This document shows positions 49,716 through 57,894 of a stretch of 64,000 bases of DNA, piece by piece. The notes under the pieces are model-generated. The model was not told where the DNA came from and did no database searches. It saw only the letters and a list, made by a program, of their open reading frames with translations. The stretch covers positions 56,825 to 120,824 of the forward strand of contig DEAA01000052.1 in NCBI GenBank assembly GCA_002346545.1. Direction: 5' to 3'. This DNA is from Acidobacteria bacterium UBA2994 (GTDB taxonomy: Bacteria > Acidobacteriota > Vicinamibacteria > Vicinamibacterales > UBA8438). Position numbers and translations under genes: made by a program. Within the stretch, counting starts at the first letter, position 1, and each line of letters begins with the position of its first letter.

Positions 49716-51800
49716 ATGAGAGCCACCGAACGACGCAGGCCCCCGCTCGCGCTGGCGGCGGCGCTAGCCTGCGCACTTGCCCTCCCCGGTGCGGCGCTGG
49801 CTCAAGGGCCTGGCACCGAGAATGGCAACTGGACCTATCTGGGCGGCGACGCCTGGCATACCCGATACACCCCGGCCACCGAGATCACGGCCGACAACTT
49901 CAACGACCTCGAGGTCGTGTGGGAGTGGAGCGCGACCAGCTTCGGCCCCAGCACCCCGCGCGCTACGCCATCCTACATCGACGGCAAGCTCATCACGGTC
50001 GCCGGTGACCGGCGTCACGTTGTGGCGATCGATCCGAAGAATGGGGACCTGATCTGGAGCTTTCGCGAGCCCAACACATTTCGCCACGACTATTCCATGC
50101 GGAAGGGGTACGGCAAGGGCATCGCCTACACCGAGATCGATGGCCGCGGGGTGGTGTTCATTAGTTCCCCGGCGTTCTTCCTCCACGCCCTCGATGTCGA
50201 GACCGGAAAACCGCTCGAGAACTGGGGTCGTCCTGTGCCGATCGACGGCTTCAACGAGACCGGCACGGTCGACTTGGTCGAGGACCTTATCGCCGACTGG
50301 GGGCCGTGGCTCGCCATGGACCGCCCCTATGACGCCGGCCAGGGCATCCCGATCGAAATCGGCTACATCACCGCTTCGTCGCCGCCGATCGTCGTCAACG
50401 ACACCATCGTCGTGGGCAACTCGGCCGAGCAGGGCTACCTTCAGACCCGCGTCGAGAACGTCCCCGGAGACATCCTCGGCTACGACGTGCGGACGGGCGA
50501 GCACAAGTGGAAGTTCAACGTAGTCCCGCGGCCCGGCGAGTTCGGGCACGATACCTGGGAAAACGACGCTTGGCAGTGGATCGGCGACGTCTCGTCGTGG
50601 GCTCCAATGGCAGCCGACCCCGAGCTCGGGCTGGTCTACATCGTAACGAACGGCCCCACCATCGACTACTACGGGGGACATCACCCTGGCGACAACCTAT
50701 TCAGCACGAGCATCATCGCGCTGAATGCCGATACCGGTGAACGGGAGTGGCATTATCAGATGGTGCACCACGACATCTGGAACTACGACACTCCCACCGC
50801 ACCGGTCTTGATGGACGTAACCGTCGACGGTCGTGAGATCAAGGGGCTCTTTCAGGCCACCAAACAGGCGTTCCTCTACGCTCTCGACCGGGAGACTGGC
50901 GAGCCGATCTGGCCGATCGAGGAGCGACCGGTTCCCAGCTCGAGAATTCCTGGAGAGAAGCTGTCTGAAACCCAGCCCTTCCCCACCAAGCCTGCCCCCT
51001 ATGACCTGCAGGGACGAACCGAGGATCACCTGATCGACTACACGCCCGAGATCAAGGAGATGGCGCGCCAGGTGGCCGAGGAGAACAACCTCTTTAACGG
51101 GCTGTTCGATCCCCCCACCCACACCGACGATCCAGCTGGCCCAGCGTGGAACTGTCCGGGCGGCGGCGGCGGCACCAACATCACCGGCCCCGCAGTCGCC
51201 GATCCGGTGAACGGGGTGATCTTCGTCAGCTCGCAGAGCAGTTGCTTCAGGCTTCAAGTGATGCCTGGCGTCGACTCACCACTCGATGAGCTCGAACAAT
51301 CTGGCACGACGCACACCGACTTCGCGGCGGTGGCCACGACGGTCCGCGGGAGCATCGAGCAGTTCACCATCGACGGACTTCCTATCTGGAAGGGTCCAGT
51401 GGGTCGCATCACGGCCATCGACCTCAACACCGGTGACCACCTGTGGGCGGTACCCTCCTCCGATGCGTCAGAGGCTCAGCAGGACACCATCCGGAACCAC
51501 CCGCTGGTCCAGGGGCTCGAGAACATTGAGATCAACCGCGGCCGTGGCGGGAACGCGGCCATGGTGGTCACACCTACGCTCCTGGTTGCCGGGGGCTTGA
51601 GCGCCGACAACACCCCGATGCTCTACGCCTATGACAAGCGGACGGGCGAGCGGGTCGGCGGCATCGAGATTCCGGGCGTGACGCGCTACGGCATGTCGAG
51701 CTGGGTGCACGACGGGCACCAGTACATCATCGTCCAACTGGCTGACGGTATCGCCGCGGTAGCCGTCCCAGAGGCTGCACCGGCCAGCGGGGGTTACTAG
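49716..51800 (+). CDS. PQQ-dependent dehydrogenase, exported
   Basis: 694 aa. AGGAG with AAGG before ATG 49716 sets the start. Sec signal LALAAALACALALPGAALAQ. Landmarks: WTYLGGDAWHTRYTPATEI, NFNDLEVVWEWSATS, RRHVVAIDPKNGDLIWSFR, FNVVPRPGEFGHDTW, GGHHPGDNLFSTSIIALNADTG, VHHDIWNYDTPTAPVLMD, TGEPIWPIEERPVP, PGGGGGTNITGPAV, and at the end ERVGGIEIPGVTRYGM with WVHDGHQYIIVQLADG. The D-x-W-N-x-D segment has Asn where others have Asp or Glu-x-Asp. The protein is longer than 15314 by about 115 residues with a helical insert (MARQVAEENNLFNGLFD). No haem domain. A perfect hairpin (51827-51857) ends it. Confidence 0.9.
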   Translation: MRATERRRPPLALAAALACALALPGAALAQGPGTENGNWTYLGGDAWHTRYTPATEITADNFNDLEVVWEWSATSFGPSTPRATPSYIDGKLITVAGDRRHVVAIDPKNGDLIWSFREPNTFRHDYSMRKGYGKGIAYTEIDGRGVVFISSPAFFLHALDVETGKPLENWGRPVPIDGFNETGTVDLVEDLIADWGPWLAMDRPYDAGQGIPIEIGYITASSPPIVVNDTIVVGNSAEQGYLQTRVENVPGDILGYDVRTGEHKWKFNVVPRPGEFGHDTWENDAWQWIGDVSSWAPMAADPELGLVYIVTNGPTIDYYGGHHPGDNLFSTSIIALNADTGEREWHYQMVHHDIWNYDTPTAPVLMDVTVDGREIKGLFQATKQAFLYALDRETGEPIWPIEERPVPSSRIPGEKLSETQPFPTKPAPYDLQGRTEDHLIDYTPEIKEMARQVAEENNLFNGLFDPPTHTDDPAGPAWNCPGGGGGTNITGPAVADPVNGVIFVSSQSSCFRLQVMPGVDSPLDELEQSGTTHTDFAAVATTVRGSIEQFTIDGLPIWKGPVGRITAIDLNTGDHLWAVPSSDASEAQQDTIRNHPLVQGLENIEINRGRGGNAAMVVTPTLLVAGGLSADNTPMLYAYDKRTGERVGGIEIPGVTRYGMSSWVHDGHQYIIVQLADGIAAVAVPEAAPASGGY

Positions 51801-51826
51801 CCTTTCCGACGGGCGGCGGTTGTTCT

Positions 51827-51857
51827 TTGGGGGGCCTTCCCGCAGAAGGCCCCCCAA
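51827..51857. terminator. Perfect 13-bp hairpin between convergent genes
   Basis: TTGGGGGGCCTTC and GAAGGCCCCCCAA pair perfectly around the loop CCGCA. It lies between the PQQ dehydrogenase end and the esterase lipoprotein end, so it probably terminates both. The outer A/T pairs replace a long T-run. Confidence 0.75.
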
Positions 51858-51878
51858 CCTATGTACGGGCGCGCGCTT

Positions 51879-52631
51879 TTACTTGGCGTGTCCTCTAAAG
51901 AAGTCCGCGATACGTTCGCTCGTGCTCGTGGGCCAGACGTGCGCCGCCGGATAGACCCAGGCCATAACGGGAGCCCCGGACTGCGAACCGTAGAGCGTGC
52001 AGCCCTGGCCGCACGACCGGGATTGATCCCCCACACCATTAACCTCGATGGCCGTCTCGATGGCCGCGAGCTGAGCCCGATAGTCGACTACGCGGTCGCC
52101 CTCCCCGGCAGCGTGGAAGAGGGGTTTCGGAACAGCGGGCTCGACTCCTGGCCGCAACCGGGCGGCAATCGGCGCGAACGCGGCGAACAGATCCGGTCGT
52201 TCCGCCCACAGCAGGTACGTGAACATGCCACCATTCGAGAACCCGGTGGCGTAAATCCGCGCGTCGTCGATCTGGTAGGTCTCCCTTAGTGCCGCCACGG
52301 CGATATCGACCATTCTCAGGTCGCGATTCTCGGCACTCGCCGATGACTGCCACCCAGGCATGCCTCGGCGCGTGGTCAGCCCCTGGAAGTAGACAACGAT
52401 CGCCTCCGGCCATGCCTCGTGGATATCGGTACGCTGGAAGTTCAGGGCCATGTCCCCGAAACCGTGAAACGCCAGCACGAGCGGTGTCGGCTGTTCCGTC
52501 GCAGCCTTGGGTGCATAGACAATACCCTCACGCTGAATTCCATCGACCTCCCATTCCACCACCTGGCTTGCGGCGCAGCCCGCCACCAGGAAGAGAACGA
52601 GGCCTGCCAGTATCAGCTCAAGTTTCCGCAT
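51879..52631 (-). CDS. PHB-depolymerase/feruloyl-esterase-like lipoprotein
   Basis: 250 aa. GGAGGGAG eight bases before ATG 52631; a longer frame upstream is ignored. Lipoprotein signal LAGLVLFLVAGCAAS. Alpha/beta hydrolase of the LpqC/polyhydroxybutyrate depolymerase group: PTPLVLAFHGFGDMALNF (oxyanion loop), YFQGLTTRRGMPGW, IYATGFSNGGMFTYLL with Ser in GFSNGG, and the late PAAHVWPTSTSE with the likely His. A Cys pair in RSCGQGCTLY may form a disulphide. It probably cleaves polyester or feruloyl ester bonds at the membrane surface. Divergent from the ferredoxin (34 nt). A hairpin at 51827 terminates it. Confidence 0.87.
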   Translation of the reverse strand: MRKLELILAGLVLFLVAGCAASQVVEWEVDGIQREGIVYAPKAATEQPTPLVLAFHGFGDMALNFQRTDIHEAWPEAIVVYFQGLTTRRGMPGWQSSASAENRDLRMVDIAVAALRETYQIDDARIYATGFSNGGMFTYLLWAERPDLFAAFAPIAARLRPGVEPAVPKPLFHAAGEGDRVVDYRAQLAAIETAIEVNGVGDQSRSCGQGCTLYGSQSGAPVMAWVYPAAHVWPTSTSERIADFFRGHAK

Positions 52632-52653
52632 CAGCTCCCTCCAGACCGAGACG

Positions 52654-52659
52654 TAGAAT
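52654..52659 (+). promoter_or_regulatory. Candidate -10 element (TAGAAT) six bases before a start codon
   Basis: TAGAAT is followed by six bases (AATCCG) and ATG 52666. Same geometry as 41315 and 53136, suggesting a leaderless ferredoxin mRNA. No clear -35. Confidence 0.45.
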
Positions 52660-52665
52660 AATCCG

Positions 52666-53016
52666 ATGCCCAAGCTCACGGTGGAAGGATACGGCACGGT
52701 CAACGTAGCCGATGGCAAGCGTCTCGTCCTGGCGCTGAAGCAGGATGCAGAAGTGGACGTGCTGCACGCCTGCGGCGGCAACTCCCGGTGCACCACCTGT
52801 CGCGTGGAATTCATCGACGGCGAACCCAGCAAGATGACCACGGCCGAAAAAGCGGTGTTCGAAGAGCGGAATATCAGCGGGGTGCGTCTGTCGTGTCAGA
52901 TTCAGTGCGACCAGGACATGAGCGTCCGCGCGATCAGCCGACTCGAAGGCTCGGGTCGACCAGCCGCTGGCCGGCCGCCGTCCGAGGAGATCACGCCTCC
53001 GCCTGAGTGGGTTTAG
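52666..53016 (+). CDS. Plant-type 2Fe-2S ferredoxin
   Basis: 116 aa, cytoplasmic. Cluster motif HACGGNSRCTTCRVEFIDG gives C-x5-C-x2-C, and the fourth Cys lies in VRLSCQIQCDQDM about 30 residues on. The N-terminal beta-grasp strand KLTVEGYGTVNVADG and the tail after SVRAISRL, a Pro-rich linker, are visible. It passes single electrons to an unidentified oxygenase or reductase; no partner gene is adjacent. No ribosome site precedes ATG, but a -10-like TAGAAT lies six bases upstream. It starts 34 nt from the divergent esterase lipoprotein. Confidence 0.92.
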   Translation: MPKLTVEGYGTVNVADGKRLVLALKQDAEVDVLHACGGNSRCTTCRVEFIDGEPSKMTTAEKAVFEERNISGVRLSCQIQCDQDMSVRAISRLEGSGRPAAGRPPSEEITPPPEWV

Positions 53017-53135
53017 CGTCCCCACGGCGCCTCGTTTGCGGAATAGCTCGAGCTGGTCGTCCGACTGCCCGACACGGTACGCACGCCGAGACAACAGCGG
53101 CCGCTGATAGCACTTCCCGTCGCCGCCACCCGGTG

Positions 53136-53141
53136 TATCCT
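53136..53141 (+). promoter_or_regulatory. Candidate -10 element (TATCCT) six bases before a start codon
   Basis: TATCCT is followed by six bases (CATGCC) and ATG 53148, matching the spacing at 41315 and 52654. No clear -35. Confidence 0.4.
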
Positions 53142-53147
53142 CATGCC

Positions 53148-54896
53148 ATGCGAACAGCAGTTCTCGTCACCAGCGTTCTGCTCGTCGGGGCCACCGCTAC
53201 CCCGGGCGTAGCCCAAACCGAGGAGTTATCGCCAATCGCCCTCGCCTACACGCCGGTGAGCGACGCGGAACTGGTCGACCCGCCTGACAGCGATTGGCTG
53301 ATGTGGCGCCGCAGCTACGGCCACTGGGGGCACAGCCCGCTCACTCAGATCAACACCTCGAACGTAGGCACGTTGCGGCTGGCGTGGGCCTGGACCATGG
53401 CCGAAGGGCTGCAAGAGACCACCCCCCTCGTGCACGACGGGATGATGTTTCTGGTACAAGCCTGCGACTACGTCGAGGCGCTGGACCTACGCGACGGCAC
53501 GCGCATCTGGGAATACCGACGGGAGCGAGTCGAACATCCGGCCAATCTGGCCTGCGCCAACCGGAGCGGCGCGCTGTACGACGACAAGATCTTCCTCGGC
53601 ACCCACGACGCACATCTACTCGCGCTCAACGCCCGGAGCGGCGAGGTCGAATGGGAAGTCCAAGTCGGCGACTGGACGATCGGCCAGCACTATTCCGGCG
53701 GACCAATGGTGATCAAGGGACAGGTGGTCATCGGCATGTCCGGCTGCTATCACCTCAACACCCGCTGCTGGGTCTCCGCCCATAACGCGGACACCGGCGA
53801 GGAACACTGGCGCACCTACACCATTCCAGGCCCTGGCGAGTTCGGTTACGACACCTGGGGCGACGTGCCCGAGGAGGACCGCCGCGGCGGATCGCCCTGG
53901 AACTCACCGAGCTACGACCCAGAACTGAACCTGATCTACACCGGGGTGGGCGTCCCCATCCCTTGGGGTTCGGTGCAGCGCGGCACCGGCGACGGCGACG
54001 TGCTGTACACCAACTCGACGCTGGCGCTAAACGCCGACACGGGCGAGATTGCCTGGTACTTCCAGCACATACCGAACGACGAGTGGGACCTCGACCATCC
54101 GTTCGCCCGGCTCGTGGTCGAAACCGAGGTCTCACCGGGCGACGTTGAGTGGCGAAATAACGGCATCACCTCGGGGAATCGTCGAAAGATCGTCACTGGG
54201 ATTCCTGGCAAGACCGGCATCGTGTGGGCGCTCGACGCCGCGACCGGCGCGTTTCTCTGGGCGCAGCCAACCAATACTCAGAACGTCGTCGAGGACATCG
54301 ACGCGGAGAGCCGGCGGGTTCTCCTTAACCAGGCGCTCAAGTTCCCTCAGGTGGGCGAGCCCGTCTTTGTCTGTCCCAGCCTCATCGGCGGCATCAACTG
54401 GCAGGCCACCGCGTACAACCCCGCCAGCAACACGCTCTTCGCCCCGACCAATGACGTGTGCATGGACCTCACGCTGAACGAGTTCCGCAACCGACCAGGA
54501 CGACACCACGGATCTGCGCGCGTCAACCGCTCCATCGCGCCCGAGGCCAATGGACAGGTCGGCATGTTCACCGCGATGGATCTGGCGACCGGCGAGCCCA
54601 GGTGGGTGCATCGCCAGCGCGCCGGCATCGGGGGTTCCGTCTTGAGCACCGGAGGCGGGCTCGTATTCGTGACCGATGACGCGCGCCGGTTCCGCGCCTT
54701 CGATGTCTCGACCGGCGACGTGCTCTGGGAGCAGATCCTGAATTCCAGCGCTGGCGGCTTCCCCGTCTCCTACGAGCACGACGGGGCCCAATTTGTCGCC
54801 ATCGCCACCGGCGGCGGGGTCAATCACCGTGGCCTAACGCCCGAGATAAGGCAGCCACCGCGCGGTAACACGCTCTTCGTCTTTCGACTGCCCTGA
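53148..54896 (+). CDS. PQQ-dependent alcohol dehydrogenase, exported
   Basis: 582 aa, close relative of 15314-17047. ATG 53148 opens Sec signal TAVLVTSVLLVGATATPGVAQ; a longer frame from 53007 lacks a signal. Landmarks: DWLMWRRSYGHWGHSPLTQI, NVGTLRLAWAWTM, VEALDLRDGTRIWEYRR, MSGCYHLNTRCWVSAHNADTGEEHW (Cys pair near the propeller face), PGPGEFGYDTWGD, YTNSTLALNADTGEIAWYFQH, NDEWDLDHPFARL (catalytic Asp region), VTGIPGKTGIVWALDAATG, and RRFRAFDVSTGDVLWE. No haem or copper domain, so a separate carrier must accept electrons. A TATCCT lies six bases before the ATG. Oxidises an unknown alcohol in the periplasm. Confidence 0.92.
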   Translation: MRTAVLVTSVLLVGATATPGVAQTEELSPIALAYTPVSDAELVDPPDSDWLMWRRSYGHWGHSPLTQINTSNVGTLRLAWAWTMAEGLQETTPLVHDGMMFLVQACDYVEALDLRDGTRIWEYRRERVEHPANLACANRSGALYDDKIFLGTHDAHLLALNARSGEVEWEVQVGDWTIGQHYSGGPMVIKGQVVIGMSGCYHLNTRCWVSAHNADTGEEHWRTYTIPGPGEFGYDTWGDVPEEDRRGGSPWNSPSYDPELNLIYTGVGVPIPWGSVQRGTGDGDVLYTNSTLALNADTGEIAWYFQHIPNDEWDLDHPFARLVVETEVSPGDVEWRNNGITSGNRRKIVTGIPGKTGIVWALDAATGAFLWAQPTNTQNVVEDIDAESRRVLLNQALKFPQVGEPVFVCPSLIGGINWQATAYNPASNTLFAPTNDVCMDLTLNEFRNRPGRHHGSARVNRSIAPEANGQVGMFTAMDLATGEPRWVHRQRAGIGGSVLSTGGGLVFVTDDARRFRAFDVSTGDVLWEQILNSSAGGFPVSYEHDGAQFVAIATGGGVNHRGLTPEIRQPPRGNTLFVFRLP

Positions 54897-54964
54897 CGGA
54901 GCGCTCTGCGCTTTCCCTTGTCGAAGCGGTCGCTCGTAAAGCGCGGAGGGGAGGGGCTTCGGGC

Positions 54965-55131
54965 GAGCGCGACTGGTCGAAGACAGCGTTAGCCGAACGG
55001 CTGGGAGTATTTCGCCAGACCGTGAACGCAATCGAGACCCAGAGGCACGACCCGACCTACCGCTCGCCTTCAGGATCTCGTGGTTGTTCGAGCTGCCGAG
55101 CGAGAAGATCCGCGGTCCGGACGGTCAGTGA
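54965..55131 (+). pseudogene. Degraded HTH (Xre-type) regulator
   Basis: The frame reads ERDWSKTALAERLGVFRQTVN and continues AIETQRHDP, a clear Xre-type helix-turn-helix (compare the usual S-Q-x-x-L-A-x-x-L-G-V-S-R-Q-T-V-N-x-I-E). One base is missing near 55058: the next frame reads PLAFRISWLFELPSEKIRG and stops at TGA 55129-55131. The first helix and start codon are disrupted upstream. Intact members are about 65-70 aa regulators. This remnant lies between the PQQ dehydrogenase and the SnoaL-like gene. Confidence 0.75.
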
Positions 55132-55140
55132 ACACCCTCA

Positions 55141-55533
55141 TTAGCCACCGGCCGGGGGATGAACCCGACCGAGTTGCAAGCGCCAACGATCTGGATCGAG
55201 CCGAGCCACCGCAGTAAACCGGCGATGGCGCCCGCGGAACCGGATCAGCCCGTCGACAAGCGCCTGGGACGACGACAGCGGCAGGACAATGTTGATGTCC
55301 AACTCGAGTTCTTGCCCAGGCGGATTCCTCGGCTCCGGCCCTCGCCGATTGATCTCCTCGCGATACATCACCCGGACCGCTTCTCTGCCATCCGCATGCC
55401 CGCCAAATGCATCGAACCGGTGGCCGTCATCGGTGTAGACTGCGGCAATTCCATCGGTGTCACCCTCGTTATAGAGTCCGACAAACTCGGTCATCAGGGC
55501 GCGCACCGCAATCTGCAGGTTGGGGTCGGTCAT
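55141..55533 (-). CDS. SnoaL/NTF2-like domain protein
   Basis: 130 aa, cytoplasmic. The pattern is NTF2-like: helix LMTEFVGLYNEGDTDGIAAVY, then TDDGHRFDAFGGHADGREAVRVMYREEINRRG, and strands LDINIVLPLSSSQALVDGLIRFRG and AVARLDPDRWRLQLGRVHP. This fits the SgcJ/DUF4440-like group of small ligand-binding or isomerase folds. No catalytic residues are identified. It begins 18 nt before the SLC13 transporter's stop on the same strand, so it is downstream of that gene and likely co-transcribed. Confidence 0.8.
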   Translation of the reverse strand: MTDPNLQIAVRALMTEFVGLYNEGDTDGIAAVYTDDGHRFDAFGGHADGREAVRVMYREEINRRGPEPRNPPGQELELDINIVLPLSSSQALVDGLIRFRGRHRRFTAVARLDPDRWRLQLGRVHPPAGG

Positions 55534-55551
55534 GAAGCGGGAATTGTAGCT

Positions 55552-56991
55552 CTACAGAAACATCCCCACCACGGTGACCGCGACGGTGACACAGACGGCC
55601 GCGGCCAAGGTCATCCAGACACCAGCCCGGGCCATGTCACGGATCGAAAAGTAGCCAGCGCTGTACAGCACGACGTTGGCCGGACTCTCGGTCACCAGGA
55701 TGAACGCCAGCGACGAGGCGAACCCAGCCGGGATGGCGATGGCGAGCGGCGTCAGACCCAGGTCACCCGCCAGGGCAATCAGGATGGGCAGGACCACGGT
55801 GGCCGTTACGGTGTTGCTGGCAAACAGCAAGTGCATCGCAGAGACCACGACCACGACGACGAACGGCTGCGCCAGCGCAGGGACCAGAGCTATCGGTACG
55901 AGCAAGCCCAGCCCGACCCACCGGGCGGCGCCGGTCTCGAACACCGTCAAGCCAAGCGCCAAGCCAGCCGCAACCAGGAGAATGCCGCCCCACTGAATCT
56001 CCTGCTGTGCCATCTTCCAGGTCAGCACTCTCACGCCAGGCAGAAACATGGCCAGCCCCCCGGCCAGGGCTACGGCGTGCATCGACGGGTTGATCCGCCC
56101 GTCGGTCCAGGCCGCTAGCAGGGGCGTCGTCAGCCAGACCAGGATGGTCATAGCGAAAACAACCAGCGTCTTCCACTCCACCGGCGAGAATCCTCCTAGC
56201 GCCTCCTGACGACGCACTAGCGCGCTGTCCTCAATCGGCAGGCGGGCAATCTCCGGCGGAAACACCCAGAGCAGCAGTTTCCAAGCACACGGGACCATCA
56301 ACACGGTGGCCGGCAACCCGAACGTCATCCAGTCCAGGAACGACAGCTCCACACCGGCCATGTCACGCAGATACGCCATAGTCACCTGGTTGGCGCCAGT
56401 GCCGGCCGGCGTAGCCACGCCGCCAATCAGAGGACCGAACGCGCACCCGATCATGAGCGCCCGCCCGAAGTTGCTCTCCTGTCGACGGAGCCCAGCATCC
56501 TCGAGCAGTCCGACCCCTAGCGGCAAGAGCAGCGCCGCTGCGGCCAGGTCGTTCAACCACATCGACAGGACCGCGCCGACAGACAGAAACCCCAGAAGCA
56601 CCCTGTCGGTGCTGGTGCCGACCACCCTGAGCACACCGAGGACCAGCCGAGCGCCGAGACCCGAATGCCCGAACCCTGCCGCCAAGATCAAGATGCCGAT
56701 AAGGAAGACGATTATCGAATGGCCGAACCCCTGACTGACCACGGTGGAGAAAGTGGACACCCCAAGGGCCGGGAGCAGGACCATAACCGACAGCGCCGTC
56801 ACCGGAAAGGGCAGCGCCTCGGTCACCCAAAGCACCACCGCAAAGGCAAGCACCGCCAGGGTGGCCTTCCCCTCCACCGTCAGGGGCACCAACTCAGCTT
56901 CGTGCAGAAGTGGGGAGGGGGATGGCAGCGCGGTCACAACCGCCATCACGGCGATCCCAGCCAGCAGCCAATATCCGCCTTGCTTGGACAA
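55552..56991 (-). CDS. SLC13/DASS-family anion transporter
   Basis: 479 aa with about twelve membrane helices. Signature: LPFPVTALSVMVLLPALGV, IIVFLIGILILAAGF, MWLNDLAAAALLLPLG, GCAFGPLIGGVATPAGTGANQVTMAYL (the sodium/anion site equivalent to SNT in NaDC), and late FILVTESPANVVLYSAGYFS (second substrate hairpin). Family members import dicarboxylates, citrate or sulfate with sodium. The TPAGTGAN motif resembles sulfate/dicarboxylate members; the cargo is unknown. The SnoaL-like gene is downstream. Confidence 0.92.
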   Translation of the reverse strand: MSKQGGYWLLAGIAVMAVVTALPSPSPLLHEAELVPLTVEGKATLAVLAFAVVLWVTEALPFPVTALSVMVLLPALGVSTFSTVVSQGFGHSIIVFLIGILILAAGFGHSGLGARLVLGVLRVVGTSTDRVLLGFLSVGAVLSMWLNDLAAAALLLPLGVGLLEDAGLRRQESNFGRALMIGCAFGPLIGGVATPAGTGANQVTMAYLRDMAGVELSFLDWMTFGLPATVLMVPCAWKLLLWVFPPEIARLPIEDSALVRRQEALGGFSPVEWKTLVVFAMTILVWLTTPLLAAWTDGRINPSMHAVALAGGLAMFLPGVRVLTWKMAQQEIQWGGILLVAAGLALGLTVFETGAARWVGLGLLVPIALVPALAQPFVVVVVVSAMHLLFASNTVTATVVLPILIALAGDLGLTPLAIAIPAGFASSLAFILVTESPANVVLYSAGYFSIRDMARAGVWMTLAAAVCVTVAVTVVGMFL

Positions 56992-57322
56992 CCGCTATTT
57001 CCTGGCTAGAACATGGAGATGGCGAAGACCACGAACAAGCTCGGCGACTGGGCCACCCCCTCGTGCAAGCATTCGCCTTGAGAAAGACGCCGACAAGGCA
57101 CCCCCAGGCCGTGCTTGAAGGCGCGTGCCCGCGCGCAGTCGACGGCCTGGCATGAAGTGAGCGAGCCGGGACGCCAACGTCAGGCCGCACCTCGGCCAGC
57201 GGTCAATCAGGGGGCGAACCGGTCGATGGCACAGGCCCATCGCACGAAACGACGGCCACCAGCAGCACTCTGAGCCATGACCGACTCGCCTTCTGCAGGA
57301 GGAAGTCTCCCCCCGAAGCCGA
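56992..57322. other. Intergenic region, no gene seen
   Basis: Frames here lack domains, ribosome sites or homology to neighbours that I can recognise. No clear hairpin or promoter. Confidence 0.35.
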
Positions 57323-57784
57323 CTACTTGAGATTCGAATAGTCGGAGGCGCTCAGCATGAACGCTTCGATACTCAGGGGTACGGCATACTTGGCGCGCAA
57401 CGGGGGCCAGTCCGGATCGTTGCGAAACCCTTCGAAGACCTCGTCACGATGGGCGCGGTCCCGATACGCCAGCATCCAGACCATGGTGTTTGGGTCGTCC
57501 ATCCGCTGCCAGACAGCGACGATCTCGGCACCGTGCTTCTCGAAGAGCGCCACTTCGCCTTCACGGAACCGCTGGTGCAGCGTGTCGATGTCGCCGCCCT
57601 CGGCTTCATTCGCCGTATACATCCGGATCTCGAAGCAGCGGGAATCCGCCGCCACGTTCTTCGAGAAATCGTCCGGCAGCTGACCCGACGGGCCGCAGAA
57701 CGCCGGCATATCCTGAGCCTGGGCGGCGCCGGCCAGTCCGAACACGACAAGTGCGGTGGCGAGCATGGTACGAGTGGTGTACAT
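57323..57784 (-). CDS. Exported NIPSNAP-like protein
   Basis: 153 aa. AGGAG nine bases before ATG 57784 sets the start, not the upstream ATG. Sec signal MLATALVVFGLAGAAQAQ. Mature part: CFEIRMYTANEAEGGDIDTLHQRFREGEVALFEKHGAEIVAVW, then NTMVWMLAYRDRAHRDEVFEGFRNDPDWPPL, a dimeric alpha/beta-barrel pattern typical of NIPSNAP domains. Cys residues in PAFCGPSG and SRCFEI may pair. Function of exported members is unknown. Minus-strand TATCAT about 50-60 bases upstream (in GGGTATCATGGCG) could be its -10. Confidence 0.87.
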   Translation of the reverse strand: MYTTRTMLATALVVFGLAGAAQAQDMPAFCGPSGQLPDDFSKNVAADSRCFEIRMYTANEAEGGDIDTLHQRFREGEVALFEKHGAEIVAVWQRMDDPNTMVWMLAYRDRAHRDEVFEGFRNDPDWPPLRAKYAVPLSIEAFMLSASDYSNLK

Positions 57785-57894
57785 CTGTCTTCTCCTGTGC
57801 TGAAATTGCCGCCACGGTTCGCGTCGTGGCGTGCGCCATGATACCCGGTCCACCCCACGGGTGATAGGCTCCCCCACCGGAGCGGACGATCAGT

